Shown here piece by piece: positions 34,388 through 44,378 of a DNA stretch of 64,000 nucleotides. The notes under the pieces are model-generated. The model was not told where the DNA came from. It was given only the letters and a program-made list of their open reading frames with translations, and did not search any database. A program made the translations under genes and the position numbers. Source of the stretch: Paraburkholderia phenazinium (GTDB taxonomy: Bacteria > Pseudomonadota > Gammaproteobacteria > Burkholderiales > Burkholderiaceae); NCBI RefSeq assembly GCF_900142845.1, contig NZ_FSRU01000001.1:3844001-3908000 (forward strand), given 5' to 3'. Numbering within the stretch: position 1 is the first letter of the stretch; each line of letters opens with the position of its first letter.

Positions 34388-35689
34388 ATGCTTTCCATCA
34401 TCGGCACGCCGGTTTTCCGGCGCGCCTGGACTCGCACATGCGCCGTTTTTGTTGCGCTCGGCTTGTTGGCGGGACGCGCGGCGCACGCTCAGGACGCGGG
34501 CTTGACGCTCGACGAGGCGCTGCAGATCGCCACCCTGCGCTCGCCCTCGATCCAGGCCGCGCAAGCCTCGGTTAGAGGCAGTTCGGACGTGGTCGTCAAA
34601 GCCGGACAACTGCCCAATCCCACGCTGAATCTGAGCGTCCAGGACCTGCCCATCAACGGCCCCAATGCCTTCACGATTGGGCAGGATAACTTCACGATGC
34701 GCGGCATCGGCATCCAGCAGGAATGGGTCTCTCCTGCCAAGCGCCGGCTGCAGACCACGCTGGCCGATCGTGCCGTGCAACGCGACCAATCGACTTACCT
34801 GGAAAAGGTGGCCGAGGTTCGTCAGCAAACGGCGATGGCCTGGCTCAACGCGATCTACGCCAAGAAAGCCGTCGCACTAAGCCAGGCGCTGGTGGACCAT
34901 CTGGGCCAGGAACTGGCGGCAAGGCAGGCGTCCTACCGTGGCGCAAAAGGGACCGCCGTCGATGTGGCGCAGGCCAACCTGACGCTCGGGAATGCGCGCG
35001 ATGAACTGATCAATGCGCAGCAGGACGAGAAGACCGCGTTGATTGCGTTGTCGCGCTGGACGGCCGCCGGCAACGTGCTGGACGTGGCCGGCAACCCACC
35101 GGAACTCGCTTCACCAGTGTCCAGCTTGAGCGTCGAGCAACTCGCTCAGGTGCAGCCTTCGTTGATCGCGGCACGCGCCGCCATCTCGCTGGCCGATGCC
35201 GACACCGACGTCAGCCGAAGCAACAGGAATCCTAACTGGACCTGGGGGGTGACCTACTTCAAGAGCGGCGGGCACTTCCCGGACTACGTGTCGGTCGGCG
35301 TGTCGATCCCTTTGCCGATCCATCGCGGCAACGTCGAAGACCGCGACGTCGAGCAAAAGTCCGAGATGGGGACACAGGCACGCCTCACTTACGAAGACAC
35401 CGAACGCCGGGTCGTCGCCGATATCCAGAGTCTTACGGCGAAGCTCGCCGGTGGCCGGGAACGTCTGGCCAATGCGAAGCAAACCGTGCTTCCCGTGGCT
35501 GAACAGAAGGTGCAACTGGCGAATGCCGCTTACCGGTCGGGTGCCGGCACGCTCTCCGATGCGTTGGACGCGCGACACACCCAGCTCGAAGCGGATCTTC
35601 AGGTGTTGAACCTTGAACGGGACGTTTCCCTCGTCTGGGCGCAACTGGAATACCAGGTGCTGCCACCCGACATGACCTCCGGCCAGTAG
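34388..35689 (+). CDS. Outer membrane efflux channel, CusC/CzcC type
   Basis: TolC-family protein of 433 residues with an N-terminal signal ending near AAHA (about residue 34) and two TolC repeats: LTLDEALQIATLRSPSIQAAQ in the first and the VEDRDVEQKSEMGTQARLTYEDTERR stretch in the second. Unlike the OprM-type channel at 7002-8468 there is no lipobox, as usual for CzcC/CusC relatives. Followed by adaptor, pump and CusF-like genes, it forms the outer membrane part of a metal RND system. Confidence 0.88.
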   Translation: MLSIIGTPVFRRAWTRTCAVFVALGLLAGRAAHAQDAGLTLDEALQIATLRSPSIQAAQASVRGSSDVVVKAGQLPNPTLNLSVQDLPINGPNAFTIGQDNFTMRGIGIQQEWVSPAKRRLQTTLADRAVQRDQSTYLEKVAEVRQQTAMAWLNAIYAKKAVALSQALVDHLGQELAARQASYRGAKGTAVDVAQANLTLGNARDELINAQQDEKTALIALSRWTAAGNVLDVAGNPPELASPVSSLSVEQLAQVQPSLIAARAAISLADADTDVSRSNRNPNWTWGVTYFKSGGHFPDYVSVGVSIPLPIHRGNVEDRDVEQKSEMGTQARLTYEDTERRVVADIQSLTAKLAGGRERLANAKQTVLPVAEQKVQLANAAYRSGAGTLSDALDARHTQLEADLQVLNLERDVSLVWAQLEYQVLPPDMTSGQ

Positions 35690-35699
35690 AGAGAACCCC

Positions 35700-36977
35700 A
35701 TGAAACAGAAACTGATCGTACGCGCCGTGGCGGCCGTGTTCGCTGCGGGCGTGCTGCTTGGCGCCGGCTACGTGGCCGGCACTCATCGCGCTGCAACAGA
35801 CACAGCCATGGCGTCAGCCGCGGCCGCGACGCCCTCCGCAACTGCAACCACAACCGCCGACAAGGTGGACCCCAAGACGGGCCGCAAGGTGCTCTATTGG
35901 CACGATCCGATGGTGCCGAACCAGCACTTCGACAAGCCCGGCAAATCGCCCTTCATGGACATGGCGCTTCAGCCCGTCTTCGCAGACGAAGGCGGTTCAG
36001 GCGGGATCAAGGTCGACGCCACGCTTCAACAGAATCTTGGTATCCGCTACGCGACGGTGGTCCGCCAGGACACCGCTGAAGGTTTCGACGCGATAGGGAC
36101 CACCCAGTTCGACGAGTCGATGGCCGACGTCGTCCAGTCGCGAGTGACGGGCTATATCGACCACCTGTACGCCAGCGCGCCAATGCAACGTGTCGCCAAG
36201 GGAGCGCCGATTGCTTCGCTCTTCGTGCCCGACTGGCTGGCGCCGCAGGAAGAGTACCTGGCGCTCAGGCGCGGCGGAATGGATGCCGGGCTGCTTGCCG
36301 CCGCGCGCGCACGCATGCAGGCGCTGTCGATTCCGGACGGCCTCATTGCAAGCCTCGATCGAACCGGCAAGGCGCAGACCCACGTCACGCTATCTGCGCA
36401 GCAAGCCGGCGTGCTCACGGAACTCAATGTTCGCGATGGCGCGATGGTGTCGCCGGGACAAACGCTCGCCAGGATCGCGGGTCTTTCCAAGCTGTGGCTG
36501 ATCGTTGAGATACCGGAAGCGCTCGCGTTGCAGGTGCGGCCCGGCATGACGGTCGACGCAACGTTCGCCGGCGACGGCGCGCAACACTTTAGCGGCCACA
36601 TCCGTGAAATCCTGCCGGGTATCAGTCCGGACAGCCGCACGTTACAGGCGCGCCTTGAGATCGATAACGCAGACCTGAAGCTGACACCCGGGATGTTGAT
36701 GCGCGTCCATGTCAGCGCAGCGAAACCCGTCTCGCGGCTGCTGGTGCCGTCCGAGGCGGTCATCACGACCGGCAAGCGCTCGATCGTCATCGTCCGGAAT
36801 AGCGACGGGCGGCTGCAGCCTGTCGAGATCTCCATCGGTCGCGATAGCGGCGACAACACCGAGGTAACGCGCGGCTTGACTGAAGGCCAGCAGGTGGTCG
36901 CATCGGGCCAGTTCCTGATCGACTCGGAAGCGAGCCTGAAGTCCGTGCTGCCGAAACTCGAAGGAGGCGCGCAATGA
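35700..36977 (+). CDS. Heavy-metal RND periplasmic adaptor, CusB/CzcB type
   Basis: Adaptor of 425 residues with an N-terminal membrane anchor or signal ([21 protein letters not shown]), then a heavy-metal-binding domain around 58-85 ([24 protein letters not shown] motif with MDM), then barrel-sandwich and beta-barrel domains ([23 protein letters not shown]). The HDPM/FMDM motif is the mark of CusB-like copper/silver adaptors. Its stop overlaps the pump start by ATGA, so the two are coupled. Neighbours make this a copper/silver rather than Co-Zn-Cd system (inference). Confidence 0.9.
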   Translation: MKQKLIVRAVAAVFAAGVLLGAGYVAGTHRAATDTAMASAAAATPSATATTTADKVDPKTGRKVLYWHDPMVPNQHFDKPGKSPFMDMALQPVFADEGGSGGIKVDATLQQNLGIRYATVVRQDTAEGFDAIGTTQFDESMADVVQSRVTGYIDHLYASAPMQRVAKGAPIASLFVPDWLAPQEEYLALRRGGMDAGLLAAARARMQALSIPDGLIASLDRTGKAQTHVTLSAQQAGVLTELNVRDGAMVSPGQTLARIAGLSKLWLIVEIPEALALQVRPGMTVDATFAGDGAQHFSGHIREILPGISPDSRTLQARLEIDNADLKLTPGMLMRVHVSAAKPVSRLLVPSEAVITTGKRSIVIVRNSDGRLQPVEISIGRDSGDNTEVTRGLTEGQQVVASGQFLIDSEASLKSVLPKLEGGAQ

Positions 36978-39900
36978 TCGCACGCATCATTCGCTGGTCG
37001 ATTGGCAACCGCTTCCTCGTGCTGCTTGCCACCGTGCTGGTTACCGCATGGGGCGTGTATTCGGTGACGCAAACCCCGCTCGATGCGCTGCCGGATCTCT
37101 CCGATACCCAGGTCATCATCAAGGCTTCGTATCCCGGCAAGGCGCCGCAAGTCGTCGAAGACCAGGTGACGTATCCGCTCACCACCACGCTGCTGGGCGT
37201 GCCGGGCGCCACCACCATCCGCGCGTATTCGTCGTTCGGGGACGCGTTCGTCTATGTGCTGTTCGACGACAAGACGGATCCGTATTGGGCCCGCTCGCGC
37301 GTGCTCGAATATCTGAATCAGGTGCAGAGCCGTTTGCCGGCAGGCGCGACGGTCTCACTCGGGCCCGATGCCACGGGTGTGGGCTGGGTTTACGAATACG
37401 CACTCGTCGATCGCAGCGGAAAACACGACCTTGGCCAGCTTCGAGCCCTGAACGACTGGTTTCTGAAGTTCGAGCTGAAAGCCGTGCCGGACGTCTCGGA
37501 GGTAGCCAGCATCGGCGGCATGGTGCAGCAATACCAGGTCGTGCTGGATCCGGACAAGCTGCGCGCCTACGGCATCACACAAGCAGGAGTCGTGGATGCC
37601 ATCGGCAAGGCGAACCAGGAATCGGGCGGGTCCGTGGTCGAACTCGCGGAGTCCGAGTACATGGTCCGCTCATCGGGGTACCTGCACTCGCTCGACGACT
37701 TCCGCCACATCGTGCTGCGCACGAACGACGCGGGCACCCCCGTGTTGCTCGGCGACGTCGCTCGCATCCAGATCGGACCGGAAATGCGCCGGGGCATTGC
37801 CGAACTGAATGGCGAGGGCGAAGTGGCAGGCGGTGTGATCGTGATGCGCTCGGGAAAGAACGCGCTGACGACCATCGAAGCGGCCAAGGCGAAACTCGCC
37901 GAGCTGAAAAAGTCTCTGCCACCGGGCGTCGAGATCGTCACGACCTATGACCGCTCCCAGCTCATCGAACGGGCGGTCGGTAACCTCAAGGACAAGCTGA
38001 TCGAAGAGTTCATCATCGTCGGCCTGGTCTGCGCGGTGTTTCTGTTCCATCTGCGCAGCGCGTTCGTCGCGATCCTGTCGCTGCCGCTTGGGGTGCTGGC
38101 CGCCTTCATCGTGATGCGCTATCAAGGCGTCAACGCCAATCTGATGTCCCTGGGCGGCATTGCGATCGCGATCGGCGCGATGATCGATGCGGCGATCGTG
38201 ATGATCGAGAACGCCCACAAACATCTGGAGGCGTACGACCATCAGCACCCCGACACGCCGATCACCCCCACCCGGCGGTGGGAGTTGATCGCACAGTCGG
38301 CGGCCGAGGTCGGCCCGGCGCTGTTCTTTTCGCTGCTGATCATCACGCTGTCGTTCATTCCCGTGTTCTCGCTCGAAGGCCAGGAAGGCAAGCTGTTTGC
38401 GCCGCTCGCGTTCACCAAGACCTACACAATAGCCGCCGCTGCCGGACTGTCCGTCACGCTCGTGCCGGTACTGATGGGCTATCTGATCCGCGGCCGGATT
38501 CCGCACGAGAACGCCAATCCGCTCAACCGCGTGCTGATCCGGCTATACCGTCCTTTGCTTGAGGCAACGCTGCGCCGGCCATGGGTGGCGATCGCGCTGG
38601 CCGTGCTGGCGCTCGTCATGACGGCGATTCCTGTCTCGCAGCTCGGCGGTGAATTCATGCCGCCGCTCGACGAAGGCGACCTGCTTTATATGCCGACCGC
38701 GCTACCCGGCATCTCGGCGGACAAAGCCGCCGAACTGCTGCAGCAGACGGATCGCCTCATCAAGACGGTTCCCGAGGTGAAGACGGTGTTCGGCAAGTCG
38801 GGGCGTGCCGACACCGCGACCGATCCCGCGCCGTTCGAGATGTTCGAGACCACCATCCAGTTCAAGCCGCGCAGCGAATGGCGGCCGGGCATGACGCCGG
38901 AGAAACTGGTGGATGAACTCGACGCGCGGGTGAAGATACCTGGCCTGTCGAACGTCTGGGTGCCGCCGATTCGCAATCGTCTGGACATGTTGTCGACCGG
39001 CATCAAGACGCCCGTCGGGGTCAAGATTTCCGGCGCGGACCTCGGGCAGATCGACAGGATTGCTACGCAAATCGAGTCCGTCCTGAAGAACGTCCCGGGC
39101 GTCACGTCGGCATTGGCAGAACGCCTGAACGGCGGCCACTACATCGACGTCGACATTGACCGCCTTGCGGCCGCCCGTTACGGCCTTTCGGTAACCGACA
39201 TCCAGTCCGTCGTCTCGACTGCGGTGGGGGGCGACAACGTGGGCGAGGTGATCGCGGGTCGCGAGCGCTTTCCGATCAACATTCGCTATCCGCGTGAAAT
39301 CCGCGACTCGGTCGACAACCTGCGTCAGTTGCCGGTCGTCACGGACCGCGGTGCCCAGATCACGCTCGGCGACGTCGCTGCGATCAGGATCTCGGATGGT
39401 CCGCCCATGATCCGCAGCGAAAACGCTCGCTTGTCGGGGTATGTCTACGTCGACATTCGCGATACCGACCTGCAATCCGCCGTAAAGGCCATGCAGATCG
39501 CGGTTGCGCAACAGGTTGTATTGCCACCGGGTTATTCGATCGCGTGGTCAGGTCAGTTCGAATATCTGGAGCGCGCGGCTGCGAAGTTGCGAACCGTGAT
39601 TCCGGTGACGCTCGCGGTCATTTTTGTGCTGCTGTTCCTGACCTTCAACTCGGCCGCCGACGCGCTCTTGCTGATGTCGACGGTGCCCTTTGCACTCGTG
39701 GGAGGGTTCTGGCTGATCTGGATGCTCGGGCACGCAGTGTCCGTCGCCACGGCGGTGGGATTCATCGCGTTGTCGGGCGTGGCGGCCGAATTCGGTGTCG
39801 TGATGCTGCTCTATCTGAAGAGCGCGCTCACGCGCCGCCTCGACGAAGGCGCGCCCTTTAGCGAAGCCACCTTGATCGACGCCATCCGCGAAGGCGCGGT

Positions 39901-40192
39901 GCTGCGCGTGCGGCCCAAGGCAATGACCGTCGCGGTCATCCTGGCGGGCCTCATCCCGATCATGCTGGGCCATGGTTCCGGCTCCGAAGTCATGCAGCGC
40001 ATCGCCGCGCCGATGGTTGGCGGCATGGTGACCGCACCGCTCCTCTCCATGCTGATCATCCCGGCCGCCTGGTTGTTACTGCAACGCCGCCGCATGGCTC
40101 GCATGAAAACAGATACGCAAGACACGCTTCAACCTCACGTAGTACCCACTGGCACGCTCGTGCCGCAAACCCACTCTGGAGAAAACTCATGA
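36974..40192 (+). CDS. cusA: Heavy-metal RND efflux pump, CusA-like
   Basis: Inner membrane proton-driven metal exporter of 1072 residues. The HME-type TM4 motif [17 protein letters not shown] carries the single proton-relay Asp, in contrast to the DD of HAE1 pumps. [16 protein letters not shown] at the start of the second porter half is typical of CusA/CzcA. The C-terminal MRVRPKAMT region is also conserved. Coupled at both ends: ATGA overlaps with the adaptor gene and with the CusF-like gene. Copper/silver specificity is inferred from the CusF-like and CusB-like partners. Confidence 0.9.
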   Translation: MIARIIRWSIGNRFLVLLATVLVTAWGVYSVTQTPLDALPDLSDTQVIIKASYPGKAPQVVEDQVTYPLTTTLLGVPGATTIRAYSSFGDAFVYVLFDDKTDPYWARSRVLEYLNQVQSRLPAGATVSLGPDATGVGWVYEYALVDRSGKHDLGQLRALNDWFLKFELKAVPDVSEVASIGGMVQQYQVVLDPDKLRAYGITQAGVVDAIGKANQESGGSVVELAESEYMVRSSGYLHSLDDFRHIVLRTNDAGTPVLLGDVARIQIGPEMRRGIAELNGEGEVAGGVIVMRSGKNALTTIEAAKAKLAELKKSLPPGVEIVTTYDRSQLIERAVGNLKDKLIEEFIIVGLVCAVFLFHLRSAFVAILSLPLGVLAAFIVMRYQGVNANLMSLGGIAIAIGAMIDAAIVMIENAHKHLEAYDHQHPDTPITPTRRWELIAQSAAEVGPALFFSLLIITLSFIPVFSLEGQEGKLFAPLAFTKTYTIAAAAGLSVTLVPVLMGYLIRGRIPHENANPLNRVLIRLYRPLLEATLRRPWVAIALAVLALVMTAIPVSQLGGEFMPPLDEGDLLYMPTALPGISADKAAELLQQTDRLIKTVPEVKTVFGKSGRADTATDPAPFEMFETTIQFKPRSEWRPGMTPEKLVDELDARVKIPGLSNVWVPPIRNRLDMLSTGIKTPVGVKISGADLGQIDRIATQIESVLKNVPGVTSALAERLNGGHYIDVDIDRLAAARYGLSVTDIQSVVSTAVGGDNVGEVIAGRERFPINIRYPREIRDSVDNLRQLPVVTDRGAQITLGDVAAIRISDGPPMIRSENARLSGYVYVDIRDTDLQSAVKAMQIAVAQQVVLPPGYSIAWSGQFEYLERAAAKLRTVIPVTLAVIFVLLFLTFNSAADALLLMSTVPFALVGGFWLIWMLGHAVSVATAVGFIALSGVAAEFGVVMLLYLKSALTRRLDEGAPFSEATLIDAIREGAVLRVRPKAMTVAVILAGLIPIMLGHGSGSEVMQRIAAPMVGGMVTAPLLSMLIIPAAWLLLQRRRMARMKTDTQDTLQPHVVPTGTLVPQTHSGENS

Positions 40193-40542
40193 AGAAACTG
40201 CTTACCCTGACGGCTGTGCTCTGTACCGGTCTGACGCTCGCCGGCGCGGCGCTGGCGGCGGACGATATGGCCGGCATGAAAATGAACGGCGGCGCCATGG
40301 AAACCGGCGCGTCGAACAACGCAGCGCTCACCGATGCGATCGTCAAGAAGGTGGACCCGTCCACCGGCATGCTGACGCTTCAGGCCGGCGAACTGAAGAA
40401 CATCGGCATGTCGCCGATGACGATGGCCTATAAGGCCAAGGATGCGCTGATGCTCAAGCAGGCCAAGGAAGGCGAGAAGGTCAAGGTGCGCGTCGAAGAG
40501 GTGGATGGAGCGCTGACCGTCGTGAAGCTTGTGAAGCAGTAA
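40189..40542 (+). CDS. CusF-like periplasmic copper-binding protein
   Basis: Periplasmic metallochaperone of 117 residues with signal peptide ([20 protein letters not shown]), a Met-rich linker ([11 protein letters not shown]) and a CusF-type OB fold. The two Met ligands are present in SPMTM, but the His and the Trp that cap the metal in E. coli CusF align with Ala and Met here. Metal would then be held by methionines alone or with the linker Met residues. Its start overlaps the pump stop, and a large hairpin follows at the operon end. Confidence 0.85.
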   Translation: MKKLLTLTAVLCTGLTLAGAALAADDMAGMKMNGGAMETGASNNAALTDAIVKKVDPSTGMLTLQAGELKNIGMSPMTMAYKAKDALMLKQAKEGEKVKVRVEEVDGALTVVKLVKQ

Positions 40543-40555
40543 CGGTTGGCGGTGG

Positions 40556-40610
40556 CACAGCGATGCGTTGGCGGCTCGACGCCTGGTCCTGCCGCTAACG
40601 CGTTGCTGTG
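40556..40610. terminator. Large 20-base-pair hairpin between convergent genes
   Basis: Arm CACAGCGATGCGTTGGCGGC (40556-40575) pairs along its full length with 40591-40610, with only three G-U type wobbles, around a 15-base loop. It is centred between the cusF-like and aldose epimerase genes and is the same on either strand, so it could end both transcripts. There is no T-run, so it may depend on Rho or block mRNA decay instead. Confidence 0.55.
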
Positions 40611-40662
40611 ACAGCGCGCACGCTCGCACACCTCGTCACGCGCTTGCTGGGCGAGGCGTGAA

Positions 40663-41637
40663 TCAACGCGCCGACAATCGATAGCTGATGGTGCGTGGCA
40701 CGCCGGCACTGAACGCGAGGCCTTTACGAGCCGCGAGCGGATGATCGGCGGGCGGCATCGCCACACGTCCGAGATCGAAGAAACTTTGGGCCGGTTCAAC
40801 GCCTAAAGCGAAGTTCCGGCCGGACCACGGCTCATACGCGCGTCCACCGTTGCTGATCCACAGCAAGGCATCCGGCAGATCCTCGGGATTCCAGTCGAGC
40901 AGGACGTCGGCCTGCTGCGCGGTGTATCGCAAGACAAAAGGTGGCCGACAGCCTGCCATTTGCAGCAGTTCCTCGGTGTTTTCGGGGAGCGGCAAGCGTG
41001 TCGCATCCATGAAACCGGTCGCGGTGGGTATCGCTTTCAGTGAGGCGAAACTGCGATTCGGCAAAATGCGGGAAACGCCCGGCTCCTGCGGGACCGGATA
41101 GCTGTGAATCGCCTCATGCGGACAGGCGAGCACCTCGATGCCTTCGTCTGGTATTGCAAACGTGGGATGAAGCGCGAACGGTAAGACCACATCTCTGCGC
41201 GCATGAACCGTGACGGAGACGATCAGCGCCGGCGCGTCGGGGTCGGCTTCAATGGTCCGCTCGAGACTTTCAATCTCCCCCTCAGACGGGTAGTCGATCC
41301 GTAGCGAGAGCCGATGGGCGGTCTGTTCGACCCGTCGCCACATGTGATTCGCACCGTATCCGTGATCCCACACATCCGTGGCGTTCCGAGTCTCGAAGCC
41401 TGACGGTAGCGCATCAGGCGCCCTCACCATGCCGAACGGCAGACACGGCCATTCGCCGCGCAAGGCGCGAAGCAGTCCCGGCCACCGTTCATCGTCGCCC
41501 CACGGAGCGACGTACAAGGGCGACACGGTCCGGCCGCCGCCGAGTTCGAATCGCACGGGCGCCAGCATTCCGCCCAGCGACTGCGCGGTCGCTTCTCCAT
41601 GCGCCCACTTCAGCGTCCACCGTTGCATTGCATCCAT
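40663..41637 (-). CDS. Aldose 1-epimerase-family protein
   Basis: Galactose mutarotase-like beta-sandwich protein of 324 residues. A likely catalytic His lies in LPFALHPTF (about 165) and the Glu in FALGVEPAQSFFD (about 278), the usual pair for mutarotases. I took the ATG at 41637 because the longer reading starts inside the end of the kinase gene (ends 41693); an ATG nine bases later is equally possible. It lies after the kinase in the sugar cluster and may interconvert anomers of the imported sugar. The family is broad, and substrate is unknown. Confidence 0.83.
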   Translation of the reverse strand: MDAMQRWTLKWAHGEATAQSLGGMLAPVRFELGGGRTVSPLYVAPWGDDERWPGLLRALRGEWPCLPFGMVRAPDALPSGFETRNATDVWDHGYGANHMWRRVEQTAHRLSLRIDYPSEGEIESLERTIEADPDAPALIVSVTVHARRDVVLPFALHPTFAIPDEGIEVLACPHEAIHSYPVPQEPGVSRILPNRSFASLKAIPTATGFMDATRLPLPENTEELLQMAGCRPPFVLRYTAQQADVLLDWNPEDLPDALLWISNGGRAYEPWSGRNFALGVEPAQSFFDLGRVAMPPADHPLAARKGLAFSAGVPRTISYRLSAR

Positions 41638-41692
41638 CGTGCCGTCGTTCCAGGTTAGCGACCCAATCGTTCGTCGAGCTTGCGGCCCTCTT

Positions 41693-42313
41693 CTACTCCG
41701 ACCAGTTGAAAACCAGATCGGCACGATGCCGCGTCGAATCGATCAGGACGGCGTTGGGTTCGTCGGTTTGCTGAACCCAGTTGCGGGCGGCCTCCTCATC
41801 GCGGCCAAACCTCATGTGGCGCGCGACAAGCCGCTGCGTCCGCAGCACCGGATCGACGTCGACATACCAGGCCTCGTCGAGAAGCGGGCGAACATCCTTC
41901 CAGTGCCCATGCTCCAGCAGCAAATAGTTACCTTCAGTGATGACGAGTGGCACATCCGGGCTGACAGGAATGGCTCCGGCGATGGGTTCTTCAATCTCCC
42001 GGCGAAACGCCGGTGCGTAGACGGTCTCGTCGCTCTGCTGAACGCGCAGGCGCTTCAGCAGAGCGACGTAGCCGGCGCTGTCGAACGTATCTTCGGCGCC
42101 CTTGCGCGAAGCACGCCCGAGACGTTCGAGTTCGACATTCGCCAGGTGATAGCCGTCCATGGGGACGACCACCGCCTGACCGGGCAGCGCTTCGAGGATC
42201 TGCTCCGCCAGCGTGGATTTGCCGGCGCCGGGCGCGCCGACCAGGCCGAGAATGCGGCGCTGACCGTCAGCGATAAGGTGTTGCAGCCGTGCGAGAAAGC
42301 GGTCTTCGATCAT
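41693..42313 (-). CDS. Small P-loop sugar/nucleoside kinase (FrcK/uridine kinase-like)
   Basis: Kinase of 206 residues from the phosphoribulokinase/uridine kinase group. Walker A is GAPGAGKST (27-35); VPMDGYHLANVELE and VITEGNYLLLE are hallmarks of the family, which includes FrcK of fructose ABC operons. A candidate promoter of its own lies 50 bases upstream. Placed after a ketose 3-epimerase gene, it probably phosphorylates the ketose formed there (inference). Followed by the aldose epimerase gene. Confidence 0.85.
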   Translation of the reverse strand: MIEDRFLARLQHLIADGQRRILGLVGAPGAGKSTLAEQILEALPGQAVVVPMDGYHLANVELERLGRASRKGAEDTFDSAGYVALLKRLRVQQSDETVYAPAFRREIEEPIAGAIPVSPDVPLVITEGNYLLLEHGHWKDVRPLLDEAWYVDVDPVLRTQRLVARHMRFGRDEEAARNWVQQTDEPNAVLIDSTRHRADLVFNWSE

Positions 42314-42362
42314 CGAAACAATCCAGAGTTATTTGAAGTGACGGCTAGCGTCGCCATTCCAA

Positions 42363-42391
42363 AAAATACCGCATGCCGCGCAATATGACAA
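42363..42391 (-). promoter_or_regulatory. Candidate sigma-70 promoter for kinase gene
   Basis: Minus-strand TTGTCA (42391-42386), 17 bases, TATTTT (42368-42363), with start about 43 bases before the kinase ATG. Explains how the kinase and aldose epimerase could be expressed apart from the upstream transporter operon across the 161-base gap. Confidence 0.5.
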
Positions 42392-42474
42392 CAGGAAACC
42401 GTACGACGATACTTATCCATACGGCATCCTAATTGTATAGGCCGCTTTGGTTTACCGCATAGAGGCGCGCGCTC

Positions 42475-43350
42475 TCAGTGGTGAGCCTTCGCTTTGGCTG
42501 CAGCGTGAATGCCGTCGGCGATGAAACTCCGTGCATGCCTGGCCAGATCCATGCCGTCGTCCCACATATTTCTCCAGATGGCCAGCGCATTGGACAACTG
42601 CTCGTTCACCACCGCGGAAGAGAAGCTCTCGAACGTGACCACGCCCTTATAGTCGATCATCGCGAGTGCATGGAAAAACTGCGCGAAGTCGATGGTGCCG
42701 GAACCCAGATAACCCCGGTTGCTTTCGCCGATATGCACATAGCCGAGCCGCTTGCCGCACTCCAGCACCGGTTGCATGAAGTCGGCTTCCTCGATGTTCA
42801 TGTGATAGGTATCGAGGTGGACCACCACATTGGGCGCATCGACGTCGTCCAGCATCTTGAGCGCCTGCGATGCCGTGTTGAGCAGGTTGCTCTCGTAGCG
42901 ATTCACCACTTCAAGCCCAAGGGTCACGTTTTTCTTCAGCGCGAAATCCGCAATCCGCTTGAGCGAGTCGACCGCGTTGCGGCGTCCCTGTGGCGTAATC
43001 GGCGCGGAATATTTGCCCATCGCGCCATACAGGATACCGCCGAAGTAATTGCCGCCGAGTTCCGCCGTCACGCTGATGCCTTCTTCCAGCATCGCCACGC
43101 CGCGCGCAACCGAAGCCGAGTCGTCGCTGGACACGTCCGCGTCGAAGGTCAGGCCGCGCGAACAGCCAATTTTCAGGCCGTGCTCCTGCAGCAGGTCGCG
43201 CGTGAGCGCCAGGTCCATCACCTTCGGCCCATGCAACGACAGTTCAACGAGGTCGAAGCCTGCAGCCTTGGTCTGGCTGATCACTTTGCGGGTCGACTCC
43301 GGCGTCAGATCACCAGCCCATACCAATGCGTGAACACCAAGCGTATTCAT
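42475..43350 (-). CDS. Ketose 3-epimerase (D-tagatose/D-psicose 3-epimerase family)
   Basis: TIM-barrel epimerase of 291 residues. The four metal ligands fall at Glu147 (LGLEVVNRYESNLLNT), Asp180 (VHLDTYHMNIEE), His206 (YVHIGESNRGYLG) and Glu241 (VTFESFS), the exact pattern of D-tagatose and D-psicose 3-epimerases. ATG 43350 has GGGAGGGG upstream; it overlaps the stop of the permease gene by ATGA. It epimerises a ketohexose at C3, so the ABC transporter upstream likely imports a rare ketose such as psicose or tagatose, and the kinase downstream traps the product (inference). Confidence 0.87.
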   Translation of the reverse strand: MNTLGVHALVWAGDLTPESTRKVISQTKAAGFDLVELSLHGPKVMDLALTRDLLQEHGLKIGCSRGLTFDADVSSDDSASVARGVAMLEEGISVTAELGGNYFGGILYGAMGKYSAPITPQGRRNAVDSLKRIADFALKKNVTLGLEVVNRYESNLLNTASQALKMLDDVDAPNVVVHLDTYHMNIEEADFMQPVLECGKRLGYVHIGESNRGYLGSGTIDFAQFFHALAMIDYKGVVTFESFSSAVVNEQLSNALAIWRNMWDDGMDLARHARSFIADGIHAAAKAKAHH

Positions 43351-44378
43351 TGTGTAACCCCTCCCGATGCGGTCACGCGTCTGCGGACCAAGGACTGAAA
43401 GAAACCGTTTGCCCACGCCCAACGCAGGAGCATCACGGCAAGCAAAAACACACCCCACAACGCGGTGGCAAGATGTTGGTTCGCGCCCAGCAGGTTGAGG
43501 CCGGAGGCAATCACCTGCAGGATGACCAGCGCAATCACCACGGGCACGACGCGTCCGAACCCGCCGAACGGATCAACGCGGCCGAGGAAACATGCGAGTA
43601 CCGAAATCAGCAGGAACGCCTCGCCGTGACCGACGCGCACCGAGTTGAAACTGGCCAGCATCACGATGCCCGCGACGCCGCACATCAAACCCGACAGCAT
43701 GTAGATGCGGGTAACCGCACGCGTGGTGGCGATGCCCGAGTAGCGGGTCGCCTCGAGATTCGAGCCGATCATGCGCGTGGCAAAGCCAAGCCGCGAGCGC
43801 GTCATGACGACGTGCCACACGGCCGCGCAACCGGCGAAGATCCACAGCGGCACGGGCACGCCTAGCAGCAAACCGTTGCCCATCACCAGAACCGCAGGCG
43901 GGAAGCCGGAGATATCGCCACCGTGCGTCATGAATTCGCCGAGGCCGCGCAGGAAAATCATCATCGACAAGGAGACGAGGATGGGACTAGCGCCGGTACG
44001 CGCGATGATGGCGCCCATCACCCAGCCGGATGCCGCGCCCGTCGCCAGGGCCGCGGCGATGCCGAGGATGATCACGCCCGCGCCGGCATCGGCGCCACCG
44101 TGCGCGTGCAGCACCCAGGCCATGGCCAATCCGGAGATATTGGCGGTGAAGGTCACGGCCAGGTTGAAGCCGCCGGAGATCAGCGGCATCAGCATCGCCA
44201 GCGTGAAAAGCCCCAGTTCGGGCAACTGAAACGCCACCGAGACAAACGTGTCCGCGGAAAAGAACCGGTCGGACGCGAAGCTCATGGCTACAACCACCAC
44301 CGCGAGGAAGCCGAGCAGGCCGACGACATCAGCGGGCACGAACGCTATAGCGGACCGTTGCGACGAAGAGGTTTTCAT
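43347..44378 (-). CDS. Sugar ABC transporter permease (RbsC type), second
   Basis: Inner membrane permease of 343 residues with eight to ten hydrophobic segments and the RbsC-like NLAVTFTANISGLAMAWVL and GSNLEATRYSGI motifs. Overlaps the previous permease gene by ATGA at its start and the epimerase gene at its end. Two distinct permeases of this kind in tandem imply a heterodimeric channel, as in LsrCD, rather than the homodimer of ribose uptake. Confidence 0.9.
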   Translation of the reverse strand: MKTSSSQRSAIAFVPADVVGLLGFLAVVVVAMSFASDRFFSADTFVSVAFQLPELGLFTLAMLMPLISGGFNLAVTFTANISGLAMAWVLHAHGGADAGAGVIILGIAAALATGAASGWVMGAIIARTGASPILVSLSMMIFLRGLGEFMTHGGDISGFPPAVLVMGNGLLLGVPVPLWIFAGCAAVWHVVMTRSRLGFATRMIGSNLEATRYSGIATTRAVTRIYMLSGLMCGVAGIVMLASFNSVRVGHGEAFLLISVLACFLGRVDPFGGFGRVVPVVIALVILQVIASGLNLLGANQHLATALWGVFLLAVMLLRWAWANGFFQSLVRRRVTASGGVTQ

